Assembly (NCBI GenBank): GCA_000437355.1
Contig: FR899749.1
Span: 1-12,423, forward strand
Reading direction: 5' to 3'
Origin: Firmicutes bacterium CAG:460
GTDB taxonomy: Bacteria; Bacillota_I; Bacilli_A; RF39; UBA660
Length of the DNA stretch: 12,423 bases
Part shown: in pieces, positions 7,104 to 12,423 of the stretch
How positions within the stretch are numbered: the stretch's first letter is position 1
Layout of the letters: the number at the start of each line of letters is the position of its first letter
The notes under the pieces: generated by a model
What the model was told of the DNA's origin: nothing
Database searches by the model: none
The model's input: only the letters and a program-made list of their open reading frames with translations
Translations under genes and position numbers: made by a program

Positions 7104-7373
7104 TTATTTTCTTAAATTTAATTTTTTAATTACTTCTCTATAACTTACTACATCATTTTTCTTTAAGTAGTCAAGTAATTTTTTACGACGACCAACTTTC
7201 ATAAGTAGACCTCTTTTTGAATGATAATCATGCTTATGTTCTTTTAAATGTTCTGTTAAGTTATTAATTTCATTTGTAAGAATTGCAATTTGTACTTCAG
7301 TTGAACCACAATCATTTTCAGATTTTGCAAATTCTTTAATGATTTTTGCTTTTTCTTCTTTCATTAAAGCCAT
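7104..7373 (-). CDS. rpsO: 30S ribosomal protein S15
   Basis: Primary-binding small-subunit protein that organises the 16S rRNA central-domain three-way junction. The 89-residue length is exactly typical. Seen: the FAKSENDCGSTEVQIAILT segment, then the HLKEHKHDYHSKRGLLMKV helix-loop region holding the conserved HxxDxxSxRGL motif, and RRKKLLDYLKKND near the C-terminus. A GGAGG site lies 9 bases before the ATG. The gene has its own promoter and a folded leader, and pnp follows. No terminator separates it from rplT, so readthrough from the infC operon is also likely. Confidence 0.98.
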   Translation of the reverse strand: MALMKEEKAKIIKEFAKSENDCGSTEVQIAILTNEINNLTEHLKEHKHDYHSKRGLLMKVGRRKKLLDYLKKNDVVSYREVIKKLNLRK

Positions 7374-7382
7374 AATATTTTT

Positions 7383-7439
7383 CCTCCCACTTTCTTAATT
7401 GGTTTAATCATAGTATTGATTTGGAGATATCAAAACCAA
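7383..7439 (-). promoter_or_regulatory. Structured rpsO leader with Shine-Dalgarno-complementary loop
   Basis: TTGGTT (7434-7439) can pair with AACCAA downstream (7399-7404). Nested inside is TTGAT/ATCAA around the loop ATCTCCAA. The loop bases UCUCC (7423-7427) are complementary, with one G-U, to the rpsO Shine-Dalgarno GGAGG (7383-7387). A pseudoknot or loop-SD interaction could therefore hide the ribosome site. S15 represses its own translation through varied leader folds in several bacteria; S15 binding here is inferred. Confidence 0.55.
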
Positions 7440-7458
7440 GAATAAACTTCATATATTT

Positions 7459-7487
7459 ATTATAATTTAAAACTCACTCTTTTGCAA
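7459..7487 (-). promoter_or_regulatory. rpsO-pnp promoter
   Basis: -35 TTGCAA at 7482-7487, 17-base spacer, consensus -10 TATAAT at 7459-7464. The -35 box starts 4 bases after the rplT stop codon. The transcript leader is about 80 bases. Confidence 0.8.
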
Positions 7488-7490
7488 GCA

Positions 7491-8042
7491 CTATTTTAAA
7501 GATGCTAATAATTCATCTTTTTTCATTGTAGAGTAACCTTTTACTCCTTTTTCTTTAGCAAGTGCTTTTAATTCTGCCAAAGTTTTTGAACTTAAATCAA
7601 CAGAAGTTTCTTTTTTAGTTTCTTTCTTTTCAGCTTTTACTTCTTTAGTTTCAGTTTTAACTTCTTTTTTAGCTACTTTTACTTCACCATTTAAAGCTTT
7701 TTTAGCAGTTTCAACTAATGCTGTAAATGATTTAGGGTCATCAATTGCCATTTCTGATAACATTTTTCTATTGATTTCAATACCAGCTTTAGCAAGTCCA
7801 TTTATGAATTTTGAATAACTAATTTCATTTTCACGACATGCAGCATTAATTCTTGTAATCCATAATTTTCTGAAATTTCTTTTATTTTGTCTTCTGTCTC
7901 TAAAAGCATATGCTCCACTATGGAAAACTTGTTCTTGTGCAGTTTTATATAATCTGTGTTTACTTCCAAAGTAACCTTTTGCTTCTTTTAAAACTTTTCT
8001 TCTTCTATTTTTAGAAACGTTTCCGCCTTTAACTCTTGCCAT
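7491..8042 (-). CDS. rplT: 50S ribosomal protein L20 with C-terminal Rho_N/SAP-like extension
   Basis: Early-assembly large-subunit protein and, in Bacillus and E. coli, a translational or transcriptional repressor of its own operon. Residues 1 to about 118 are normal L20: MARVKGGNVSKNRRRKVLKE, the basic N-terminal extension with KGYFGSKHRLYKTA, then WITRINAACRENEISYSKFI. L20 is usually about 118 residues; this one is 183. The extra part is a Lys/Glu/Thr linker (about 119-150) and a 30-residue module at 153-182 (KTLAELKALAKEKGVKGYST, then MKKDEL). It is 24/30 identical to the tail of S2 in this window. The start has GGAGG upstream. It is third in infC-rpmI-rplT, 18 bases behind rpmI. Tail function unknown. 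Confidence 0.97.
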   Translation of the reverse strand: MARVKGGNVSKNRRRKVLKEAKGYFGSKHRLYKTAQEQVFHSGAYAFRDRRQNKRNFRKLWITRINAACRENEISYSKFINGLAKAGIEINRKMLSEMAIDDPKSFTALVETAKKALNGEVKVAKKEVKTETKEVKAEKKETKKETSVDLSSKTLAELKALAKEKGVKGYSTMKKDELLASLK

Positions 8043-8060
8043 ACTATTTCACCTCCATGA

Positions 8061-8255
8061 TTAGATAACAGATTTTAATCTGCTACTATCTCCTTTTGCG
8101 AGTGTTCCTTTATTACGTCTTTGTCTAACTGCTTTTGCTGTATCTTTTCCAGTCTTATGGTTACTTCCAGACTTCATATAAGTTAAAGTACCATTCTTTT
8201 TCTTTTTAAATACTTTTGAACTTGAACTATGTGTTTTTTGTTTACATTTTGCCAT
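8061..8255 (-). CDS. rpmI: 50S ribosomal protein L35
   Basis: Small basic large-subunit protein; 64 residues is the normal length. Seen: the N-terminal MAKCKQKTHSSSSKVFKKKK, matching the family's MPKxKTHxxxxKRF start, a central SGSNHKTGKDTAKAVRQRRN, and the C-terminal GTLAKGDSSRLKSV. The ATG follows the infC stop by one base, and its AAGGA ribosome site lies inside the end of infC, so translation is probably coupled. Order and spacing are those of the infC-rpmI-rplT operon. Lys and Arg make up about a third of the protein. Confidence 0.97.
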   Translation of the reverse strand: MAKCKQKTHSSSSKVFKKKKNGTLTYMKSGSNHKTGKDTAKAVRQRRNKGTLAKGDSSRLKSVI

Positions 8256-8256
8256 A

Positions 8257-8796
8257 CTAATTTCCTTCTTTCTTTTTTGGTGCTAAAATCATTGCAATTT
8301 GTCTTCCTTCTTGCTTTGGTTCGGTTTCAATTACTGATACTTCACTTAAAGCATCTGCAAATTTAAGTAATACGTCACGACCTAATTCTGGTCTAGCCAT
8401 TTGACGACCTTTAAAACGAATGAATGCCCTAATTTTATGTCCTTTTTCAAGATATTCCTTAGCGTTTTTTCTTCTTGTTTCAAAGTCTCCAACATCAATG
8501 GTTACTGATAAACGATATTCTTTTAACTCTTTGTTTGCTTCTCTTGCTTTCTTTTGACTTTCTTTTAGCTTCTTTTGTTTTTCATAACGATATTTATTGT
8601 AATCCATTATTTTAGCAACAGCTGGTACGCCATTACCATTCATTAGAACTAAATCAAGTCCAGCATAACCTGCAAGAGTTAATGCATCATTTAGTTTTTT
8701 TAATCCCATCTTTTCGCCATTTGGCCCAATTACCATCAATTCTTCAACACGAATATTTTCATTGATTGGTAGTTCATTACTATCAAACTTTGCTAT
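8257..8796 (-). CDS. infC: Translation initiation factor IF-3, probable ATA start
   Basis: Binds the 30S subunit, blocks early 50S joining and proofreads start codons. Both domains are present in 179 residues: N-domain from AKFDSNELPINENIRVEELM, linker helix KQKKLKESQKKAREANKELK, and C-domain with RRKNAKEYLEKGHKIRAFIR and GRQMARPELG. Family members begin just before the INENIR segment. Here the only well-spaced start is ATA at 8794-8796, eight bases behind GGAGG (8805-8809). The in-frame TTG (8817) and GTG lie upstream of or within that Shine-Dalgarno. IF3 genes use AUU, AUC or AUA starts elsewhere, through which IF3 represses its own translation; that fits. First gene of its operon, behind an attenuator leader. 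Confidence 0.95.
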   Translation of the reverse strand: MAKFDSNELPINENIRVEELMVIGPNGEKMGLKKLNDALTLAGYAGLDLVLMNGNGVPAVAKIMDYNKYRYEKQKKLKESQKKAREANKELKEYRLSVTIDVGDFETRRKNAKEYLEKGHKIRAFIRFKGRQMARPELGRDVLLKFADALSEVSVIETEPKQEGRQIAMILAPKKKEGN

Positions 8797-8802
8797 ATTA
8801 AG

Positions 8803-8809
8803 CACCTCC
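8803..8809 (-). promoter_or_regulatory. infC ribosome binding site that decides an ATA start
   Basis: GGAGGTG at 8803-8809. The reading frame runs through this site from a TTG upstream, but a site inside its own gene cannot serve that start. The next in-frame codon at normal distance is ATA (8794-8796), and no ATG, GTG or TTG lies between. Confidence 0.75.
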
Positions 8810-8818
8810 AACGTCAAT

Positions 8819-8847
8819 AAAAAAATGGATACCTATTTAGTATCCAT
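8819..8847 (-). terminator. Attenuator terminator in the infC leader
   Basis: On the minus strand ATGGATAC (8840-8847) pairs perfectly with GTATCCAT (8825-8832) around the loop TAAATAG. A run of seven T follows. It lies between the infC promoter and its ribosome binding site, so it must be conditional. Confidence 0.85.
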
Positions 8848-8950
8848 CCATAAAAAAGTATATCAAATAAATCTAAATACTTAAATGGCATTTACCTATC
8901 GCTATTTGCAATCAGGTGGATACTAAATCTCTTTCCTTTTTTCAAGTAAC
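8819..8950 (-). promoter_or_regulatory. infC leader RNA, L20-type transcription attenuator
   Basis: TTTAGTATCCA at 8917-8927 is the exact complement of TGGATACTAAA (8836-8846), the 5' half of the terminator. The two pairings exclude each other, giving an antiterminator/terminator switch. Between them, ACCT-G-ATTGC-AAATA-GCGAT-AGGT (8894-8917) makes a hairpin with one bulged G. In Bacillus the infC-rpmI-rplT leader ends transcription when L20 binds (Rfam family L20_leader). Position and logic match that class; membership is not verified. Confidence 0.75.
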
Positions 8951-8956
8951 ATCATT

Positions 8957-8985
8957 ATATTACATCATTATTCTATGTTTGTCAA
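8957..8985 (-). promoter_or_regulatory. infC-rpmI-rplT promoter
   Basis: Consensus -35 TTGACA at 8980-8985, 17-base spacer, -10 TAATAT at 8957-8962 (a TATAAT also overlaps at a 20-base spacing). It is the best -35 box in the window, suiting a highly expressed operon. Confidence 0.85.
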
Positions 8986-9030
8986 ACATTTTCTATTACT
9001 TTTAGTTATTTTTAGCTATTTTTCTATATT

Positions 9031-9927
9031 TTACCCTTTTTTTCTTACTAAAGAATAGGCTTGTTTTTTTAATTCACCGCTTTTTATTTTTTGAATTTGT
9101 TCACTTAAAACTGCTTTAGTAAAAAATACTGCTTCACTTAAATCTACATCTTTATCAACAAATTGATATTTTTCTTTAATTGAAGTCCATAATTCTTCAT
9201 GTCTTTTGACAAACTCTTTATCTAGAAAATCAGCATTTATATCATCAAGATTCATTCCATACATCATAACCATTGCTTCAAAATATAAACTAAATTTATC
9301 TTCATCATAATTTTTACCAAACAATTTATATATATCATAAAAATCTTTTACTCTAGTATTTGGAATATCCTCTCTTGTATTATGTGCTATTATATAAAGT
9401 TTTTCAGCAATATGTTCTTCAAAAGATGGTGTATTTATATAAAACTTTTGGTCACCTTCAAATAATGGTTCAACTGCTTTAAATTGAGTTTCAAATATTA
9501 CTTTATTATTATCTTTAAAATCTATTGGCACAGGAATAACCATTTCTTTAGAACCTTCATAGTTAATCTTTGCTACAACAGGTATTTTATAAACACCATT
9601 TTTTGTTTGCCTTGGTGTTGTTGATAAATCAAATGTTAATTCATTAGAAAACGTATCATATATTGCTGCAAACAAAATATTTATTGGTATATGATGTGAT
9701 TGCATAGAAGATAAATCAATATCAAGTACTGGTCTTGTTAAATAACCTAAATGCACATATTGACTAAAACTTCCCTTTACTACTAAATCTCCATTGTTTA
9801 TTAAGGCTAATTTTTCAAGTAATTTACGTGCATAATATGTTGTATATGTTGCCATGGGAGTAATACCTAATCTTTTAGCCTCTTTTTTCATAAAAGATTT
9901 TTCTTGATCTAAATTTCTAAACTCCAT
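9031..9927 (-). CDS. AbiEii/AbiGii-type nucleotidyltransferase (orphan toxin-like)
   Basis: Resembles the toxin half of type IV AbiE toxin-antitoxin and abortive-infection systems, whose characterised members transfer nucleotides to RNA targets and arrest growth. Seen in 298 residues: the nucleotidyltransferase motif I region VVKGSFSQYVHLGYLTRPVL followed by DIDL (50-72, with D69 and D71 as metal-ligand candidates), a third acidic site PIDF (D136), and the family's later motifs EEHIAEKLYII (K176) and RVKDFYDIYKL (K194, D195, D198). These residues appear intact, so it may be active. The start has AGGGGG upstream. It has its own promoter between thrS and infC. No AbiEi-type antitoxin gene adjoins it, which is odd: it may be an orphan, be paired elsewhere, or serve another role. 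No terminator is obvious behind it, so readthrough into the infC leader is possible. Confidence 0.88.
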   Translation of the reverse strand: MEFRNLDQEKSFMKKEAKRLGITPMATYTTYYARKLLEKLALINNGDLVVKGSFSQYVHLGYLTRPVLDIDLSSMQSHHIPINILFAAIYDTFSNELTFDLSTTPRQTKNGVYKIPVVAKINYEGSKEMVIPVPIDFKDNNKVIFETQFKAVEPLFEGDQKFYINTPSFEEHIAEKLYIIAHNTREDIPNTRVKDFYDIYKLFGKNYDEDKFSLYFEAMVMMYGMNLDDINADFLDKEFVKRHEELWTSIKEKYQFVDKDVDLSEAVFFTKAVLSEQIQKIKSGELKKQAYSLVRKKG

Positions 9928-9953
9928 AAAAAATCCCCCTTAAATTGGCAACT

Positions 9954-9982
9954 ATTTTACCACAAACTTAAACAAAATGCAA
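9954..9982 (-). promoter_or_regulatory. Promoter of the AbiEii-like gene
   Basis: -35 TTGCAT at 9977-9982, 17-base spacer, -10 TAAAAT at 9954-9959. It lies right after the thrS terminator and about 25 bases before the start codon. Independent transcription from thrS is therefore likely. Confidence 0.75.
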
Positions 9983-9991
9983 GTTTATAAC

Positions 9992-10019
9992 AAAAAAGCA
10001 ATATGTTTTATCATATTAC
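9992..10019 (-). terminator. thrS intrinsic terminator
   Basis: On the minus strand GTAATATG (10012-10019), which includes the thrS TAA stop, pairs with CATATTGC (9998-10005) with one G-U, around the loop ATAAAA. TTTTTT follows. Confidence 0.75.
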
Positions 10020-11770
10020 TTTTTGTTAACAATTAAGTTTTCAATATATTTTTTGAACTCTTCAATACTCATTGTAGTAGTTTCTGTGCTACCAAATAGT
10101 CTAAAACTAATCGTTTTTTCATCTACTTCTTTTTGTCCTAGAATTAAAGTAATTGGAATCTTTCTTATTTGACTTTCACGCATTTTATAAGATAATTTTT
10201 CATCACTATCATCAAGTTCTACACGATAATTTGCATCTTTTAACATTTCATAAATAGATGTAGCATATTCTAAATGATATTCTTTATTTACTGGTATAAT
10301 ATTTATACCTACTGGAGCAAGCCATAGAGGTAGTGCTCCTTTTGTTTCTTCAAGTAGCATTGCTATAAATCTATCTAAAGAACCTAATATTGCTCTATGA
10401 ATTACAACTGGAGTTTTCTTTTCACCATTTGCATCGATATAATATAATTCAAATCTTCTTGGTAGTAGGAAATCAAGTTGAATTGTTGATAATGCTACTT
10501 CATTACCTATTGCTGGTTTAATTAATATATCAAGTTTTGGTCCGTAGAATGCTGCTTCACCTTTAGCTTCGATATAATCAATTCCAATATCATTTAAAAC
10601 TTTTCTTAATGCATCTTCAGCATTATTCCACATTTCATCATCTTGGAAATATTTTTCTTTATCTTCTGGATCTCTTAAAGATAAACGACATTTATAATTT
10701 TTAAATCCAAAATCTTTGTAAACATCCATGATTAAATCAAGAACGCCTTTAAATTCTTTTTCAATTTGTTCTGGTGTACAGAAAATGTGTGAGTCATTTT
10801 GAGTAAATGATCTAGCTCTTTCAATACCTTTTACAGCACCGGCAGCTTCATATCTAAAGTCATTAGCTATTTCCGCAATACGAATTGGTAAATCTTTATA
10901 CGAATGTAAGAAATTTTTATACATTACCATGTGATGTGGACAATTCATCGGTCTTAAAACATATGCTTCATTGTCCATTTCCATTGCTGGGAACATATCG
11001 TCTTTATAGTGGTCCCAATGTCCACTTGTTTTATAAAGTTCTACACTACCTAAATCTGGAGTATGAACATGGCTATATCCATATTTTATTTCTTTATCAG
11101 TGATGTAATTTTGTAGTGTTCTCCATAAAGTGTAACCATTTGGTAACCATAATGGAAGTCCACGACCAACTAATTCTGATGTCATGAATATTTTTAAATC
11201 TTTACCTATTTTACGATGGTCTCTTTCTTTAGCTTCTTCAAGTTCTTTTAAATGAGCTTCTAGTGCTTCTGGTGTGTCAAAACAAACTCCGTATATTCTT
11301 TGTAACATATGATTTTTAGCATCATTTTTCCAGTAAGCACCACTTACTTTAAGAAGTTTAAAGTTTTTTAATTCTTTAACAGTATCTACGTGTGGTCCAC
11401 GACATAGGTCAGTAAAGTCCCCTTGAGTATAGCATGAAATTACTTGAGCATTTTCATCCATTCTAGAAATTAAATCGATTTTATAAGGGTCATTTTTAAA
11501 CATTTCTAAAGCTTCTTCTTTACTTATTTCATGTCTAACTATTCTTTTACCATCTTTAGCTAATTTTTTCATTTCTTTTTCAATTGCTGGTAAATCTTCT
11601 TCATTTAAAGTTTTACCATTAAGGTCTATATCATAATAAAAACCTTCTTCAATAACTGGCCCAACCCAGAATAAAGCATCTGGATATAAATGTTTAACTG
11701 CTTGAGCCATTAAATGAGCACATGAGTGATTCATTACACTTAATTTTGCATCTTCTTTAATATTAATCAT
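10016..11770 (-). CDS. thrS: Threonyl-tRNA synthetase lacking the TGS domain
   Basis: Charges tRNA-Thr with threonine; class II synthetase. The 584 residues begin almost directly in the editing (N2) domain: HSCAH at 15-19 and CRGPH at 123-127 hold the histidines and cysteine that clear Ser-tRNA. The E. coli enzyme has about 58 more N-terminal residues, the TGS domain, absent here. The catalytic core is complete: zinc ligands C277 (MNCPHH), H328 (DSHIF) and H458 (VVIHRA), motif 2 around RYEAAGAVKG, motif 3 GSLDR (463-467). The anticodon-binding domain runs from about 485 to the end. The ATG is one base after the preceding small gene, with AAGGA inside that gene, so translation is probably coupled. 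Controlled by the upstream T-box. Confidence 0.97.
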   Translation of the reverse strand: MINIKEDAKLSVMNHSCAHLMAQAVKHLYPDALFWVGPVIEEGFYYDIDLNGKTLNEEDLPAIEKEMKKLAKDGKRIVRHEISKEEALEMFKNDPYKIDLISRMDENAQVISCYTQGDFTDLCRGPHVDTVKELKNFKLLKVSGAYWKNDAKNHMLQRIYGVCFDTPEALEAHLKELEEAKERDHRKIGKDLKIFMTSELVGRGLPLWLPNGYTLWRTLQNYITDKEIKYGYSHVHTPDLGSVELYKTSGHWDHYKDDMFPAMEMDNEAYVLRPMNCPHHMVMYKNFLHSYKDLPIRIAEIANDFRYEAAGAVKGIERARSFTQNDSHIFCTPEQIEKEFKGVLDLIMDVYKDFGFKNYKCRLSLRDPEDKEKYFQDDEMWNNAEDALRKVLNDIGIDYIEAKGEAAFYGPKLDILIKPAIGNEVALSTIQLDFLLPRRFELYYIDANGEKKTPVVIHRAILGSLDRFIAMLLEETKGALPLWLAPVGINIIPVNKEYHLEYATSIYEMLKDANYRVELDDSDEKLSYKMRESQIRKIPITLILGQKEVDEKTISFRLFGSTETTTMSIEEFKKYIENLIVNKK

Positions 11771-11771
11771 T

Positions 11772-11972
11772 TTATCTTCCTTCTTTCTTTTCTCTTTCTC
11801 TTTTTTCTAATCTTGAATATTCTCTTTTTACTTCTTCTAATTTTCCACGTAATCTTTGTTCCATTAACTCTGCAACATTAGGTTCATCTTTAACTTTTTC
11901 TAAATATTTTAAATCACAGCGTATTTCAAATAACTGCTTTAATATTATATCTTTTTCGGTGTCATATTCCAT
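11772..11972 (-). CDS. Small coiled-coil protein, unknown function
   Basis: The 66 residues, MEYDTEKDIILKQLFEIRCD then mostly Lys, Glu and Arg, lack proline-rich or membrane segments. They look like one long charged helix or coiled coil (LKYLEKVKDEPNVAELMEQR, then KLEEVKREYSRLEKRE). AGGAGG lies 7 bases before the ATG at 11972; an ATG two codons earlier is too close to that site, and a frame extending to 12035 would start inside the T-box. It lies between the T-box terminator and thrS, ending one base before thrS. It is therefore under threonine-tRNA control and translationally coupled to ThrRS. I do not recognise the family. It has no resemblance to the missing TGS domain. Confidence 0.7.
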   Translation of the reverse strand: MEYDTEKDIILKQLFEIRCDLKYLEKVKDEPNVAELMEQRLRGKLEEVKREYSRLEKREREKKEGR

Positions 11973-11991
11973 ACACATTCCTCCTTTTAAC

Positions 11992-12033
11992 AAAAAAAGA
12001 ATGATACCAAGGAGTCTTTTTAAAGACGGTACC
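11992..12033 (-). terminator. T-box attenuator terminator
   Basis: GGTACCGTCTTT (12022-12033) pairs with AAAGAC and GGTATC, leaving a TCCTT bulge, and a run of seven T follows (11992-11998). Its 5' arm consumes the T-box sequence, so it competes with the antiterminator. Confidence 0.85.
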
Positions 12034-12187
12034 ATCCCTTTATTTTACTTAATTACTGATAACGGACTTATCCGTGGTTTATTAACCCTCTTAGAAAGTG
12101 GTAATTAACAACTATTTTGTTAGCTTCCACCGACCGCTAACTCTCTATAAAAATTCATTATTAATCGTGTCTTTCCTCATCGATTTC
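11992..12187 (-). promoter_or_regulatory. T-box riboswitch, threonine (ACC specifier)
   Basis: Senses uncharged tRNA-Thr and allows transcription into the small gene and thrS. Elements on the minus strand, in order: stem I base GGAAAG pairing with CTTTCT; AGAGAG followed by stem TTAGC/GCTAA with the GGTGGAA-type loop; specifier ACC at 12100-12102 in AATTACCA before CTTTC; stem III ACGGA-TAAG-TCCGT; T-box core GGGATGGTACCGTC at 12025-12038 (TGGT should pair with the 3' ACCA of tRNA, so discriminator A); then the terminator. The core ends GTC rather than the usual GCG. Confidence 0.93.
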
Positions 12188-12193
12188 ATGATA

Positions 12194-12222
12194 ATTCTAT
12201 CATATATTTTTACGCTTTTCAA
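12194..12222 (-). promoter_or_regulatory. T-box/thrS promoter
   Basis: -35 TTGAAA at 12217-12222, 17-base spacer, -10 TAGAAT at 12194-12199. Transcription should begin near 12187, just ahead of the T-box stem I. Confidence 0.8.
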
Positions 12223-12251
12223 TACAAAATTGTTAATTTTACGCAAAAGTA

Positions 12252-12280
12252 TTGCATTATTTTAAGCAATTTGGTATAAT
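12252..12280 (+). promoter_or_regulatory. tRNA-Lys promoter
   Basis: -35 TTGCAT at 12252-12257, 17-base spacer, consensus -10 TATAAT at 12275-12280, about 20 bases before the tRNA. It is back to back with the thrS promoter; about 30 bases separate the two -35 boxes. Confidence 0.85.
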
Positions 12281-12301
12281 TTACTTGTTCTTGAAGGACA
12301 T

Positions 12302-12377
12302 GGGTTGTTAGCTCAGTTGGTAGAGCAATTGACTCTTAATCAATGGGTCTAGGGTTCGAATCCCTAACAACCCACCA
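12302..12377 (+). tRNA. tRNA-Lys (anticodon CTT)
   Basis: Reads lysine codon AAG. Acceptor GGGTTGT pairs with ACAACCC, with discriminator A at 12374 and encoded CCA at 12375-12377. D stem GCTC/GAGC with AGTTGGTA loop. Anticodon stem ATTGA/TCAAT with loop CTCTTAA, giving anticodon CTT. T stem TAGGG/CCCTA with loop TTCGAAT. All arms are fully paired. Confidence 0.97.
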
Positions 12378-12393
12378 TTAATTTGTATGATAA

Positions 12394-12423
12394 AACTAAC
12401 AAATACGCTGAAATTTGTTAGTT
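12394..12423 (+). terminator. Probable tRNA-Lys terminator hairpin (cut by window edge)
   Basis: AACTAACAAAT (12394-12404) and ATTTGTTAGTT (12413-12423) form a perfect 11-bp stem with an 8-base loop, 17 bases after the tRNA. The window ends at the stem base, so the expected T run cannot be seen. Confidence 0.6.

Noticed and set aside
10885..11103. Plus-strand open frame opposite thrS
   Set aside because: Antisense shadow of the ThrRS catalytic core.
11973..12035. N-terminal extension of the small gene before thrS
   Set aside because: It would translate the T-box core and terminator; the AGGAGG site fits only the ATG at 11972.
1..12423. Reassignment of TGA to Trp as in Mollicutes
   Set aside because: No gene here ends in TGA, but the Trp codons I checked are TGG and no gene needs in-frame TGA; the absence of TGA stops is only AT-driven bias as far as can be seen.
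1..12423. CRISPR array, insertion sequence or prophage
   Set aside because: No regularly spaced repeats, transposase or phage genes; the only mobile-like traces are the AbiEii-like gene and the remnant at 4675-4842.

Overview
The window is very AT-rich and densely coded. It carries core translation genes with strong Shine-Dalgarno sites, a T-box leader, ribosomal-protein leader RNAs and intrinsic terminators. All visible stop codons are TAA or TAG, and Trp codons that I checked are TGG. The tRNA gene encodes its own CCA. This fits a low-GC Gram-positive lineage (Bacillota/Bacilli, possibly an uncultured gut Bacilli or Mollicute-related group). That placement is inference from gene content and base composition; no species can be named.

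Layout, left to right. Positions 15-1831 (minus) hold rpsB-tsf, preceded by a structured leader (about 1859-1916) and a promoter embedded in the terminator of the gene upstream. Positions 2001-3143 (minus) hold a divergent alanine-racemase-like gene. It shares a 60-bp divergent promoter region with a compact UvrD/Rep-type helicase on the plus strand (3231-4583). Behind the helicase, 4584-4842 is debris: an 11-bp tandem duplication and the 3' remnant of a Schlafen/AlbA_2-type ATP-binding gene. A bidirectional terminator (4843-4880) separates this from pnp.

Positions 4889-8796 (minus, so transcribed right to left) hold infC-rpmI-rplT, then rpsO, then pnp. infC has an attenuator leader of the L20 type and appears to start at an ATA codon. 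rpsO has its own promoter and a leader whose apical loop is complementary to its Shine-Dalgarno site. A terminator-like hairpin lies between rpsO and pnp. An orphan AbiEii-type nucleotidyltransferase (9031-9927) with its own promoter separates infC from thrS. thrS (10016-11770) encodes a ThrRS without the TGS domain. It is preceded by a 66-residue coiled-coil gene, and both sit under a T-box leader with an ACC (Thr) specifier. A divergent tRNA-Lys(CTT) gene closes the window.

Working together: nearly everything serves translation (initiation factor IF3, EF-Ts, S2, S15, L20, L35, ThrRS, tRNA-Lys) or RNA turnover (PNPase). Control appears to be mostly at the RNA level, with four separate cis-acting leaders. 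The most unusual observation is that S2 and L20, encoded about 6 kb apart, both end in an acidic/basic linker plus an almost identical 30-residue module resembling the Rho N-terminal/SAP-like helical fold. Also notable are a racemase-like protein that keeps the PLP lysine but seems to have lost most other active-site residues, and the non-AUG start of infC.
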